Shown one piece after another: positions 8,635 to 17,292 of a stretch of DNA of 64,000 bases. The position numbers and the translations under genes are program-made. Location of the stretch: contig NZ_CP015411.1 of NCBI RefSeq assembly GCF_001750165.1, positions 3,634,501 to 3,698,500 of the forward strand, read 5' to 3'. Position 1 is the first letter of the stretch. The number at the start of each line of letters is the position of its first letter. This DNA is from Pseudoalteromonas luteoviolacea. Its GTDB lineage: Bacteria; Pseudomonadota; Gammaproteobacteria; Enterobacterales; Alteromonadaceae. Below the pieces are notes generated by a model, which made no database searches, was not told the DNA's origin, and saw nothing but the letters and a program-made list of their open reading frames with translations.

Positions 8635-8862
8635 TTACCAATAGTTAATCATATAATTTCTGTAGTTAAGAAACTTATTTTGATACTTGCATGAACCGTT
8701 TGCTTTGTACTCTTCTCCATAAAACCCGGTGTAACGGTGAACTTTCACTAGCCGCCAACTGCAATTATCATTGAAACTCGGATCATTTGAAGTCCATGCA
8801 AGTGCTTGCCCTGACGCTGCTAACAAGCCTGCCATGAGTGTTGCTTTTAAAACCTTATACAT
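8635..8862 (-). CDS. Small secreted two-cysteine protein
   Basis: A 75-residue protein with a clear Sec signal peptide (residues 1-22, cleavage after QALA). The mature part is about 53 residues and aromatic-rich, with two cysteines (C34 and C58) that could form one disulfide. It ends in a tyrosine- and asparagine-rich tail. An AAGGAG ribosome binding site lies 7 nt before the ATG. I do not recognise a family. It is convergent with the GG-leader peptide gene; whether they are functionally linked is unknown. An exported structural, inhibitory or immunity-like role are all possible. Confidence 0.6.
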   Translation of the reverse strand: MYKVLKATLMAGLLAASGQALAWTSNDPSFNDNCSWRLVKVHRYTGFYGEEYKANGSCKYQNKFLNYRNYMINYW

Positions 8863-8963
8863 GTTTTTTCTCCTTAAATATTATGAGTAGTAGTTAAGTC
8901 TATAATTACTTATGTCTTCTATTAACGTCGTACTTATACAACCACTGCCCGCTTATTGGGCGC

Positions 8964-9707
8964 TTACTTTATATTGCCAGCACCTTGACCAGATAAATTA
9001 AACCCCTGCATAGTCCTGGCTATATAAACTGTTAACTGCTCAGTATTAGGATCTCGCTCAATCATTACTGGCAATGCACCCTGCCCTTTTGATTGCTGGT
9101 CCAACACTGAATTCAAATCTTTAGACAGTGTTCGAATTTCATCATCACTTTGCACAAACACCTTAATGGCACATTGATTACTACGGCACTGAACTTCCTC
9201 AAATGGATAACTGCTCAATACGTCTTGATTTAATAACTCGCTATACTCGTATTCTTGTGATTGTGCCCAGTCATGATCCACAGGCTCATCAGCAAATAAT
9301 TCAAAGGCATTTGTTCGGCTTTCTTTTTGGCTTTGTAGTAATTGTAAATAAAGTTCAAAATCCTTCACGGCAAGCGCAGATTCCAATGCAGTAATACTCA
9401 CTTGTGAAGTTTCTTGTTCAATTTTATGCAAACGAGGAGACTGATACGATGTATAAGGCGAACTAAATAATGGGGAACGCACGGGATTATCAACAGTAAC
9501 TGGCTGTACGGTTGTTGAATGACTTACATCTGTATTCGTTTGCTGATGAGCATTTGCGGTTAAACATAAATCTAACCTTATATCTTCAGTCTCATGCGTC
9601 TTTGAGTCAGGCTCGATGGTTGCCACTGCTAAATAAAAACCAAATAGTAAAATGATCACGTATTTGATGGACAGTTTAATCTCTAAAAAAGCAATTACGA
9701 TATTCAT
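8964..9707 (-). CDS. Membrane-anchored protein of unknown function
   Basis: A 247-residue protein with one N-terminal hydrophobic segment (about residues 14-31), a low-complexity Ser/Thr/Gln linker to about residue 95, and a C-terminal domain. Near residue 145 it has VDHDWAQSQEYEYSELL and later VQCRSNQCAIKVFV. A DxxWA segment followed by a CxxxxC strand recurs in many uncharacterised gammaproteobacterial periplasmic proteins; I know no function for them. The ATG used is preceded by an AAGGAG site 25 nt away that lies before a tiny ATG-TAA start-stop, so the start is uncertain. Confidence 0.55.
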   Translation of the reverse strand: MNIVIAFLEIKLSIKYVIILLFGFYLAVATIEPDSKTHETEDIRLDLCLTANAHQQTNTDVSHSTTVQPVTVDNPVRSPLFSSPYTSYQSPRLHKIEQETSQVSITALESALAVKDFELYLQLLQSQKESRTNAFELFADEPVDHDWAQSQEYEYSELLNQDVLSSYPFEEVQCRSNQCAIKVFVQSDDEIRTLSKDLNSVLDQQSKGQGALPVMIERDPNTEQLTVYIARTMQGFNLSGQGAGNIK

Positions 9708-10021
9708 TCATGCATTACATTTACGTCGTTCACTCCTTTCTATAGCTTAACTGAACAAAAAACAACCACACCTCTACATACTGAATTGAATTGTATCGAA
9801 AAACGTTTGATATCGTGTCGTGTAGTGACTCTAATATCACGCTCGCTACTATAATGTCGTCGGATTTAGTTACCTTAACTGGCACAACAATCAGCCCTGT
9901 GTTGATAATAGCAAAGAGTCTATATTTTGAATTAGAGAGCCAACTATCAACCTTATAAAACAGCACATACCTGCACACATCATATGCTCAAGTTGTTGTT
10001 ATATTGTCTAATAAAGCATCT
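9708..10021. other. 314-bp intergenic stretch without a supported gene
   Basis: The stretch between the helD stop and the 247-residue protein gene holds an 82-codon minus-strand frame (9730-9978). That frame would need a GTG start, has no ribosome binding site and no recognisable motif. The end near 9708-9740 carries a minus-strand AAGGAG followed by an ATG-TAA start-stop. No hairpin terminator or repeat was seen. Confidence 0.4.
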
Positions 10022-12007
10022 TCATGTTGATAAATGGGAATTGAGCTCACTGATAAACTGGCTAGGAGAGCTAGGTGACATAACAAACGCTTGGCGTTTT
10101 GCACGGGTCAATGCCACATAAAACAAACGGCGTTCTTCAGCATTTGGGTAAGCTTCCTGTTTAGGAAGAAACGCATCTATAATGCGGTCATTCTGCCGTG
10201 CTGCTGGCACAGCACTTTTGTCTAACCCCGTCAAAATTGTAAAGTCAGCCTCTTTACCCTTTGCTGCATGAAAGGTCATCGCTACAATTTCTAGGTGTTC
10301 ATACTGCTGATTTAATAACATCAGCGCTTCTTTAGAAGGGAGTTGCTTATGATAGCGGGCAAGGATCATCACTGAAGTGAGCGCCGAAGACGATGATGCT
10401 ATTTTTTTGATCACCATAGTGTAAGCGTTGGCTGACATTTCGGGGGTGACCACAACAGAAGGTGTATCAGAGACTGTTTGAGCACGTACTTGTTTGACGA
10501 TTTGTAATGGGTTTTGACAAACAAAATGGCTGGCAAGATCTAACAAATCTTGTCCGTAACGAAACGTTTTGTCTAACTGCATCACAGTTGAGGGACCAAA
10601 ATGTTTGGCAAAATGAGTAGTCAAAGTAAGATCTGCACCATTAAAACGATAAATTGACTGCCAATCATCCCCAACTGCGAATAAATAACTTCGCTTATAC
10701 TGTGCCAATAATGCTTTAACCAACTGTGATCTTACAGCTGAAATATCCTGAAATTCATCGACCAAAATATGTACCCACGGGCTTTTAAAACGCCCTTCCC
10801 TAACATATTTAGTCGCCCGATTTATCATGTCATCGTAATCTATGGTTTGCTCATTATTTAAGTACAGCTGATACTCCGTCATCACGGGCCGAAAAACATG
10901 CAGGAAACGTTCATACTGCGCTTCTACGTTTTGCAAATTGCCTAAACTCGATGCCTGTTTGTACAGCCCAATCAAATCTCCAAACAATGTTACCAACCGC
11001 ATAACAGCATCCGATGAAAAGTCTATGTCTGATTCTGTACATTCATGATTAAAGTGTGACTTCAGCAAACTGATTAAGCGCTGCCTATAACCAAGATCCT
11101 GGCAAAGAGATACGACTGTTTCGTGGATAAAGTCGTGCTTTTTCCTGACGTTTTGACACAACGCAGATAATGTTGGAGGCTTACCTTCTACTTGGCTCAA
11201 GATATAAGTACCCAAACTATGAAATGTACGACAAGTGGCATCGAATTTTGCCGCTTTAAGCCTTTGGTGCATTTCATCAGCAGCGTCTTTACCATAAGCT
11301 AGCATCAAAATTTGCTCGCTTGTTGCAAGCTTTGCCGCCAATAAATAGCCCACTTTTGCAATCATCACACTCGTTTTACCGGTGCCAGCACCCGCTAACA
11401 AGAGTTGTCTCTCATCAACAACGACGCATGCTCGCCGCTGCGCCATCGTCAAAGGATGGGATGCAACTGAGTTAAAATATGTTTCATAATCATATAGTTG
11501 CTGTTTAATGAATGCTTCTCTGAACTCTTCAATATCTTGCTGCTGCCAAGTGTGCACTTCTTCTAAGGTAAACCGAGTTTGAGCTAGATGCGATTCAAAG
11601 CGTTTATCTAAAGACCAGCTAAGCCAATAGCTTGCGAGTTCAGCCGTCATACGCTGTGCTGTCGCTAGCAAGTCATGGGACAAATAACGTCTCTCAAGCA
11701 AAGCCTCCAATTTAATAATACTTTGCTGTAATTTAGTAACATGGGATCTTAGCCAAAGTTTTTGTAATTCAAATTGGGCTTTTTCTATATCGCAGGCCTG
11801 AATGCGTATTTTAAAGCTCGAGTCAGACGAAAAGACATGAATTTTGGGTGTAATTTTGCCATTAAGTACGACAGGCGGTTGAGATTGCACCTGCCATGTA
11901 TACAGTTTCTTAATCGATTTCGTTTCTATCACAATGCCCTTGCTAGAGACAGACATGGTACTAATGCCATCCATAATCCGTGATAGTGTATGAACTGTAA
12001 ACTGCAT
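10022..12007 (-). CDS. helD: DNA helicase IV (UvrD/Rep superfamily)
   Basis: A 661-residue superfamily 1 helicase, close in length to E. coli HelD (684). Motif I is LLLAGAGTGKTS near residue 206, motif II is VDEFQDIS, motif III is VGDDWQSIYRFNGAD, and motif V is MTFHAAKGKEAD, a HelD-like form. The N-terminal 190 residues precede the helicase core, as in helicase IV. Known family members unwind DNA 3' to 5' and act in recombination-linked repair. I start it at the ATG at 12007 rather than the adjacent TTG, with AGAAG just upstream. It is flanked by unrelated genes and probably monocistronic. Confidence 0.9.
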   Translation of the reverse strand: MQFTVHTLSRIMDGISTMSVSSKGIVIETKSIKKLYTWQVQSQPPVVLNGKITPKIHVFSSDSSFKIRIQACDIEKAQFELQKLWLRSHVTKLQQSIIKLEALLERRYLSHDLLATAQRMTAELASYWLSWSLDKRFESHLAQTRFTLEEVHTWQQQDIEEFREAFIKQQLYDYETYFNSVASHPLTMAQRRACVVVDERQLLLAGAGTGKTSVMIAKVGYLLAAKLATSEQILMLAYGKDAADEMHQRLKAAKFDATCRTFHSLGTYILSQVEGKPPTLSALCQNVRKKHDFIHETVVSLCQDLGYRQRLISLLKSHFNHECTESDIDFSSDAVMRLVTLFGDLIGLYKQASSLGNLQNVEAQYERFLHVFRPVMTEYQLYLNNEQTIDYDDMINRATKYVREGRFKSPWVHILVDEFQDISAVRSQLVKALLAQYKRSYLFAVGDDWQSIYRFNGADLTLTTHFAKHFGPSTVMQLDKTFRYGQDLLDLASHFVCQNPLQIVKQVRAQTVSDTPSVVVTPEMSANAYTMVIKKIASSSSALTSVMILARYHKQLPSKEALMLLNQQYEHLEIVAMTFHAAKGKEADFTILTGLDKSAVPAARQNDRIIDAFLPKQEAYPNAEERRLFYVALTRAKRQAFVMSPSSPSQFISELNSHLST

Positions 12008-12127
12008 CAAATCTTCTAGATAACTTCAATATAAAGGAGAGTTTAGGGTAATAGAGCTAGGCTGTCATTGATTATTCAATGGCTATGGGTAAATAGTAGA
12101 TGAATCCCCACTCACAAAAAGAATAAC

Positions 12128-12147
12128 AGGCCAGCATATGCTGGCCT
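12128..12147 (-). terminator. Hairpin terminator of the second TonB-dependent receptor gene
   Basis: AGGCCAGCAT/ATGCTGGCCT is a perfect 20-base palindrome 11 nt beyond the receptor stop codon. On the minus strand it is followed by a T-rich but interrupted stretch (GTTATTCTTTTT). Confidence 0.6.
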
Positions 12148-12158
12148 ATCTAATTTTC

Positions 12159-14345
12159 TTAATCTAACCAGAAGTCTTTTCTAAACTTCAAACCAAATTC
12201 GCTTCTGTCATTGCTGCGCATCACGCCAACAAAGCCAGTTTGCTGCAAACGACCAACGTCATATACTTCGTTAAATACATTTTCACCATACACAGTAATT
12301 TCTGTATCGCCTTCACTGTTAGTATAAGAAATATTAAAACCAAATAGCTCCCGAGACTCGATAAACTCATTTGGATTATTTACAGATTGACCTTGCATAT
12401 CTGAACGGTAAGAGTAACTTGCATTCACCGCAACGGTCGCACCTGAGTCGAGGTCAATAAAGTATGAAGGAGCAACCATAACTGTCCAGCGTGGCGTCAA
12501 TGCAGGAGAATTGCCTACTGCGATCCCTTTCACGCCATCATCAACATGAGTAATTTCCGAATCGAGGTACCCCACTGAGCTGCGGATACTGAAATCATCT
12601 GTCACAGCCACTGTCGTTTCAAGCTCAATTCCTTGCGCACGTGACTCACCCGCATTTTCAATGTAAGTATTGAATCCATTTGAAGGGTCATTGAATGGTA
12701 ATGCCAAGTCTGTGTAATCTGTTACAAATAACGCAACCATCATAGAAATGCGGTCATGGACTTGACCTTTAAAACCAACCTCATAGTTTAGCGCTTTAGT
12801 TTCATCAAATGAGACAAATGCATCTCCACCACTAAAGGGGCGTGGAGGAAAACCACCGCTTTGGTAGCCTTTTTGTATTTGTGCGTACACATTCATATCA
12901 CGGTTTAATTGATATGCCGCATTCACATCCCAAGTTACTTCATCAAACTCTGCCGTTGCATTTTTTTTAAACCAAGTGAAATCAGCCGTCGCATCTTTAG
13001 CGTCCTCGGAGTACCTTAACCCGCCACCTAAGCTCAGTTGCTCAGTGATATCAAAGCTTGCATTAAAGTAAGCTGCATACGAGTCAGTTTCTTGCTCAAT
13101 ACGAAAAGCACCCGCTGTCGTAGGTGTATTGTAAGGCGAATATACATACGGCGCTGAAGCTGTGAAACCATCTTCATTAAAGTAGTACAAACCCGAAACA
13201 AAGTCCCAAGTATCAAATGTACCATTTAATTGAAATTCAACGGAGAACTGATCGGCACCGCCTTCTTCGGGGAATTCAGATAAATGAAGTGGTGTACCGT
13301 CATCATCAAGACCACCGGTATAATCAGAACTGCGCTTACTGGTGATGAATTTAACTGCATATTCGTCATTAACTTGCCAATCGGCAATTACCGATGCGCC
13401 CCACCCTGAGTAATCTGTACTTTCAATGCCTGCTACCGTTGAACCTAAATCATCAGGGTTTTCAGGTAACATACTTTCCTTCAACAGAGGAAAGTCACCG
13501 TTCTTTGGCTCTTCTGGATCAAGGCCGCCAGTTACTTCAATGGTATAAGGAGATTGGCCTGATTCATTGTCTACCGCATCTACAGCAACGTTCAGACTAA
13601 AGTCGCTGCTAGGCTGCCACTTAACAGCTAAACGGCCGCTCATTTCTTGTTCTTCACCAATCTCTTTTTCTGGATTTATTAGGTTAACAGCATGGCCAAC
13701 ACCATTACGCTCTTTGTACGAGGCGTTGGCAGCAAAGCTCCATTCATCATTGATGGTTTGGTTGGTGTAAATATCGCCACCCAATCTGCCTCGAGAGCCC
13801 ACTTTTGACTCAACGCGCACAATGTCCTCACTTCCAGGTTTTTTGGTAATGATATTGACGGCGCCACCTAAAGTGTTACGACCATACAAAGTACCTTGAG
13901 GTCCACGTAATACCTCAACACGCTCGATATTTGGTAAAGATAAGTTAGACCCCATCTGACGACCTAAATACACACCATCAACATACACACCCACACCAGG
14001 GTCAGTTGTAATAACATGATCTTGTAAGCCGATGCCTCGAATGAATACTGACGCGTGTGCGGCATTACCCACCCCATAGCGGGTGATGTTTAGGTTTGGA
14101 ACAAATTTACCAATATCATCTAAATTACTCATATTGCCTTTTTCAATAGCGTCTGAGCCGATAGATGTGATCGCTGTTGGTGTTTCAAATAGGCTTTCTG
14201 TCCGTTTACGAGCCGTTACCTCAATTTTTTCAAAGGTATTATTCTTAGCCTGTGTATCTTCAGCTGCAAAGGTGGGTAAACTGACTGCGGATAATATCGC
14301 AGCACTTAGCGCAGATAGACCAACGCGTGGTAAAACTGTTGTCAT
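12159..14345 (-). CDS. TonB-dependent outer membrane receptor
   Basis: The protein has 728 residues. The signal peptide covers about residues 1-27 (ending TFA). A TonB-box-like FEKIEVTARKR lies near residues 38-48. The plug contains FVPNLNITR, VFIRGIGLQDH, GVYVDGVYLGRQMG and IERVEVLRGPQGTLYGRNTLGGAVNI. The beta-barrel ends FGLKFRKDFWLD. The plug form is the common one shared by siderophore-type and many uncharacterised receptors, so the ligand cannot be named. It is a single gene with its own promoter candidate, a structured leader (14346-14470) and a terminator hairpin. The ATG has GGAG 7 nt upstream. Confidence 0.92.
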   Translation of the reverse strand: MTTVLPRVGLSALSAAILSAVSLPTFAAEDTQAKNNTFEKIEVTARKRTESLFETPTAITSIGSDAIEKGNMSNLDDIGKFVPNLNITRYGVGNAAHASVFIRGIGLQDHVITTDPGVGVYVDGVYLGRQMGSNLSLPNIERVEVLRGPQGTLYGRNTLGGAVNIITKKPGSEDIVRVESKVGSRGRLGGDIYTNQTINDEWSFAANASYKERNGVGHAVNLINPEKEIGEEQEMSGRLAVKWQPSSDFSLNVAVDAVDNESGQSPYTIEVTGGLDPEEPKNGDFPLLKESMLPENPDDLGSTVAGIESTDYSGWGASVIADWQVNDEYAVKFITSKRSSDYTGGLDDDGTPLHLSEFPEEGGADQFSVEFQLNGTFDTWDFVSGLYYFNEDGFTASAPYVYSPYNTPTTAGAFRIEQETDSYAAYFNASFDITEQLSLGGGLRYSEDAKDATADFTWFKKNATAEFDEVTWDVNAAYQLNRDMNVYAQIQKGYQSGGFPPRPFSGGDAFVSFDETKALNYEVGFKGQVHDRISMMVALFVTDYTDLALPFNDPSNGFNTYIENAGESRAQGIELETTVAVTDDFSIRSSVGYLDSEITHVDDGVKGIAVGNSPALTPRWTVMVAPSYFIDLDSGATVAVNASYSYRSDMQGQSVNNPNEFIESRELFGFNISYTNSEGDTEITVYGENVFNEVYDVGRLQQTGFVGVMRSNDRSEFGLKFRKDFWLD

Positions 14346-14423
14346 AAAATCTCCAAAGGAATCGCCGTGTGTGATCAGCCTGAGGCAGGCTGGTAGCTCA
14401 TGACTGTATAAAAAACAGACATA

Positions 14424-14447
14424 AAAAAAGATGCGTAATACGCACCT
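14424..14447 (-). terminator. Terminator-like hairpin in the receptor gene leader
   Basis: On the minus strand GGTGCGT, ATT, ACGCATC forms a 7-bp stem with one G-U pair, followed by seven T. It lies about 80 nt before the start codon and only about 11 nt after the predicted transcription start, so it may attenuate or pause transcription rather than end an upstream gene. Confidence 0.5.
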
Positions 14448-14464
14448 CTTTCCTCTGGAAGGCC

Positions 14465-14493
14465 ATTATACCGATTTAGTGTATAAAACTAAA
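14465..14493 (-). promoter_or_regulatory. Promoter candidate for the second TonB-dependent receptor gene
   Basis: On the minus strand TTTAGT (14488-14493) and a perfect TATAAT (14465-14470) are separated by 17 nt. TTTAGT and ACTAAA form an inverted repeat around 7 nt across the -35 and spacer, a possible operator. Confidence 0.45.
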
Positions 14494-14654
14494 TAAAAAC
14501 TTTATAAATATATTCATTTGAGAATTTTTTACCCAATATAAACGATAATGTTACACAAAAAACAAAATAAGGTTTATCATTTAAGTCAATAAAGGAAGTC
14601 TAATTGGCACAAAATGCAGCGCACAAAATCGAATGAGAATTAGGTAGGTAGAAA

Positions 14655-14686
14655 ACAAAAAACCCGTAGCTGTAAGCTACGGGTTT
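14655..14686 (-). terminator. Intrinsic terminator after tRNA-Leu
   Basis: An 11-bp stem AACCCGTAGCT/AGCTACGGGTT with a 3-nt loop (14661-14685) is followed on the minus strand by TTTTTGTTTT. It ends the secG-tRNA transcript. Confidence 0.85.
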
Positions 14687-14692
14687 ATGACT

Positions 14693-14778
14693 TGGTGCGA
14701 ATGGGGGGACTTGAACCCCCACGAGCATAGCTCACCACCCCCTCAAGATGGCGTGTCTACCAATTCCACCACATTCGC
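14693..14778 (-). tRNA. tRNA-Leu (anticodon GAG)
   Basis: An 86-nt minus-strand tRNA with encoded CCA. The acceptor stem is GCGAATG/CATTCGC. The D-loop region is GTGGAATTGGTAGACACG, the anticodon loop is TTGAGGG with anticodon GAG, a long variable arm marks it as class II, and the T-loop is TTCAAGT. It lies directly downstream of secG, where E. coli also has its GAG leucine tRNA (leuU), and is followed by a strong terminator. Confidence 0.95.
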
Positions 14779-14785
14779 AAATCTT

Positions 14786-15124
14786 TTAGTTTGGTACGTC
14801 AGACTCTTTGTTAGAAGCTGGAACGTCACTTGCTGCTGGGACAGTTGTTGCCGCAGGAGCTTCAAGGTTTTCCCACTGGTCGGTTTGCTTAATCTGACCG
14901 GCTGTAAGATTACCTAGTGCAATACTTAACACGAAAAACACGGTTGCAAGTACTGTTGTTGTTTTAGTCATAAAGTTGCCTGCACCTGACGAACCGAAAA
15001 CGGTTGCTGATGCACCTGCTCCAAAAGAAGAGCCCATGTCGGCACCTTTACCTTGTTGAATCAAAATCATTCCAACCAACGCTAAAGCAACGACTAAGTA
15101 GACAACCAAAAGAATTTCGTACAT
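14786..15124 (-). CDS. secG: Preprotein translocase subunit SecG
   Basis: A 112-residue inner membrane protein with two transmembrane helices (about 3-22 and 52-73) joined by the conserved loop QQGKGADMGSSFGAGAS. SecG assists SecYE-SecA in protein export. The C-terminal tail is rich in Ala, Pro and Asp, as is common for the family. The gene follows tpiA by 4 nt and precedes tRNA-Leu by 7 nt, so it lies in the glmM-tpiA-secG-tRNA transcript. Confidence 0.95.
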   Translation of the reverse strand: MYEILLVVYLVVALALVGMILIQQGKGADMGSSFGAGASATVFGSSGAGNFMTKTTTVLATVFFVLSIALGNLTAGQIKQTDQWENLEAPAATTVPAASDVPASNKESDVPN

Positions 15125-15128
15125 TTAC

Positions 15129-15872
15129 TTATCCTTTTGCACTCTCACAGATAGATGAGAATGAGTCTGGTTTTAGGCTTGCGCCACCAATTAAACCACC
15201 ATCAATATCTGCTTGTGCGAACAATAATTCACTATTACTTTCATTAACGCTACCACCATACAGTATTTGTAGCGTTTCAGAAATTTCAGCGTCATATTTA
15301 GACACTAAATCTCTTATAAACTTGTGTACCGCTTGGGCTTGCTCTGGGGTAGCTGTTTTACCAGTCCCTATAGCCCAAACAGGCTCGTATGCTATCACAG
15401 AGTTAGCTAGTGATGCTATACCTAATTTGTCAATTACAGCGATTATTTGGCCTGCAACGACTTCTTCAGTCTGCCCTTGCTCTCTTTGATTTTCTGTTTC
15501 ACCAACACATAAGATTGGCGTCAACTTATTAATCTGAGCTTGAGCAAACTTATTGGCAACGTCTTCATTAGACTCACCAAAAATAGTTCTTCTTTCAGAG
15601 TGACCAACTAGCGTATATTCCGCGCCAAGAGCTTTTACCAAAGAAGCTTGAGCCTCACCAGTATAGGCACCTTTTTCGTGCTCTGAAATTGTCTGCACTC
15701 CTGCGACTACGCCTGACGCAACCACGTTACTTAACAGTGCAGTTGGTGGGAACACAACAATCTCAACATCTTGGTTATTGACGTTTTTAACTGCGCTTGT
15801 AATTGACTGAACTAATTCTACTGAACCGTTCATTTTCCAATTACCCGCCACCATAGGCTTTCTTTTCAACAT
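15129..15872 (-). CDS. tpiA: Triosephosphate isomerase
   Basis: A 247-residue TIM-barrel enzyme that interconverts dihydroxyacetone phosphate and glyceraldehyde 3-phosphate in glycolysis. The substrate lysine lies in VAGNWKMNG (residues 8-16). The electrophilic histidine region is VGHSERR, the catalytic glutamate is in YEPVWAIGTGK (E near 166), and the C-terminal phosphate loop is LYGGSVNESN followed by DGGLIGGASL. It sits between glmM (79 bp upstream, with a hairpin) and secG (4 bp), an arrangement different from E. coli, where tpiA is elsewhere. Confidence 0.97.
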   Translation of the reverse strand: MLKRKPMVAGNWKMNGSVELVQSITSAVKNVNNQDVEIVVFPPTALLSNVVASGVVAGVQTISEHEKGAYTGEAQASLVKALGAEYTLVGHSERRTIFGESNEDVANKFAQAQINKLTPILCVGETENQREQGQTEEVVAGQIIAVIDKLGIASLANSVIAYEPVWAIGTGKTATPEQAQAVHKFIRDLVSKYDAEISETLQILYGGSVNESNSELLFAQADIDGGLIGGASLKPDSFSSICESAKG

Positions 15873-15894
15873 TCGATACTCCGCGTCAGAAAGC

Positions 15895-15920
15895 GGGTGA
15901 GATACTAACGCTACTCACCC
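15895..15920. other. Hairpin between glmM and tpiA
   Basis: GGGTGAG and CTCACCC form a 7-bp stem around a 12-nt loop in the 79-bp gap between glmM and tpiA. There is no adjacent T run, so it is more likely an mRNA processing or partial attenuation structure than a full terminator. Confidence 0.35.
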
Positions 15921-15951
15921 TAAGTTACAAGAAAAATTTTAGCTTTATGGT

Positions 15952-17292
15952 TTAATTGCTCACAGATTCAACAACTTCTGCGATTTGCTGAGAAAAATCG
16001 ATTACTTGTTTCTCTTGCTCAGCTTCAACCATGACACGTACAACAGGCTCTGTACCAGACTTACGAAGTAGTACTCTTCCCTTACCATCAAGTTTTGCTT
16101 CAACGTCTTTAACAGCGGCCTGCACGGCTTCATTGCTTACAGGGTCAGTACCCTTTTTGTAGCGAACGTTGATCATATTCATTGGGTATTTGGTAAAGCC
16201 AGTGCCCAGATCTTTGAGCGTTTTATTTTGTGCCACCATGGCTGCCAGTACTTGTAGGCTGGAAATAATTCCATCACCCGTTGCAATCAAGTCAAGATTC
16301 AATACATGCCCTGAACTTTCGCCGCCAATGTTCCAGCCTTCTTGGATTAGTAGCTCCAATACATAACGATCGCCAACTTTACTGCGTAAGAATGGGATAT
16401 CTTGTGCTTTTAACGCATTTTCTAACCCCATATTTGACATTACCGTGCCGACGACACCGCCTTTGAGCGTGCCATTAAATTTAGCCTGTAATGCAGCAAT
16501 GTAAACAATGTCATCGCCATCAAAAACGCGACCATTATGATCAACCATCATTACTCGGTCACCGTCACCGTCATATGCAATGCCAACGTCTGCTTTGTGC
16601 TCTAAAACCTGGCGTTTAAGCGCATCAACGTGTGTTGCACCACACTGCGCATTAATATTCACCCCATCCGGTTCACATGCTGTTGTGATCACGTCAGCAC
16701 CAAGCTCTTGCATTACCGAAGGTGCAATATGATATGTAGCGCCATTAGCGCAATCCAGTACGATTTTCAGTCCTTCTAGAGAGTACTCTTTCGGAAACTG
16801 ACTTTTACAAAACTCGATATATCGACCACTTGCACTGTCCAAACGACGTGCTTTTCCTAACTGCTCTGAAGGAACACATGTCATTGGCTCATCGAGCATA
16901 GCCTCTATTTCTAACTCAACAGCATCGTCCAACTTCTTACCATTACCACCAAAGAATTTAATTCCATTGTCATGATAAGGGTTATGAGAAGCACTGATAA
17001 CAATGCCAGCTTCAGCTCTGAATGTTTGTGTTAAATATGCTACCGCTGGTGTTGGCATTGGACCAAGCAATACCACATCAATACCGGCGGCGATTAAGCC
17101 AGCTTCTAGCGACGTCTCAAGTAAATAGCCAGAAATTCTGGTGTCTTTACCTATGATCACTTTTTTCGTGCCTGACTTAGATAATACTTTACCTGCTGCC
17201 CAGCCTAACTTTAAGGCGAACTCAGGGGTAATTGGGAACTCACCTACGAGCCCTCTAACACCATCAGTGCCAAAATACTTTCTTGTTGTCAT
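15952..17292 (-). CDS. glmM: Phosphoglucosamine mutase
   Basis: A 446-residue enzyme that interconverts glucosamine 6-phosphate and glucosamine 1-phosphate, feeding UDP-GlcNAc for peptidoglycan and LPS. The active-site phosphoserine loop is VISASHNPYHDNGIK near residue 102. The metal loop is DGDGDR near 245, the sugar-binding loop GGESSGH near 325, and the phosphate-binding loop RKSGTEPVVRVM near 412. The start overlaps the folP stop by 4 nt, indicating translational coupling. Confidence 0.97.
   Translation of the reverse strand: MTTRKYFGTDGVRGLVGEFPITPEFALKLGWAAGKVLSKSGTKKVIIGKDTRISGYLLETSLEAGLIAAGIDVVLLGPMPTPAVAYLTQTFRAEAGIVISASHNPYHDNGIKFFGGNGKKLDDAVELEIEAMLDEPMTCVPSEQLGKARRLDSASGRYIEFCKSQFPKEYSLEGLKIVLDCANGATYHIAPSVMQELGADVITTACEPDGVNINAQCGATHVDALKRQVLEHKADVGIAYDGDGDRVMMVDHNGRVFDGDDIVYIAALQAKFNGTLKGGVVGTVMSNMGLENALKAQDIPFLRSKVGDRYVLELLIQEGWNIGGESSGHVLNLDLIATGDGIISSLQVLAAMVAQNKTLKDLGTGFTKYPMNMINVRYKKGTDPVSNEAVQAAVKDVEAKLDGKGRVLLRKSGTEPVVRVMVEAEQEKQVIDFSQQIAEVVESVSN

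Larger units (their letters stand above)
14346..14692. other. Leader and promoter region of the second TonB-dependent receptor gene
   Basis: The 347-bp space between the receptor start and the tRNA-Leu gene holds, on the minus strand, a TATAAT promoter, a hairpin followed by seven T, a second hairpin with stem CAGCCTG (around 14384-14400), and a possible 15-codon reading frame (ATG at about 14423, stop near 14378). The tRNA operon terminator is at its other end. An AT-rich stretch at 14499-14519 has partial Fur-box likeness that I do not trust. No larger gene fits. Confidence 0.5.

Noticed and set aside
9730..9978. 82-codon minus-strand reading frame
   Set aside because: It needs a GTG start, has no ribosome binding site and no recognisable motif; it fills an intergenic space by chance as far as can be seen.
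14424..14458. Lysine riboswitch before the TonB receptor gene
   Set aside because: Only the short AGAGGTGCG string is reminiscent; the conserved core helices are absent and the element is far too short.
14499..14519. Fur box upstream of the TonB receptor gene at 12159
   Set aside because: The partial agreement lies in very AT-rich DNA upstream of the -35 and is not symmetrical enough to trust.
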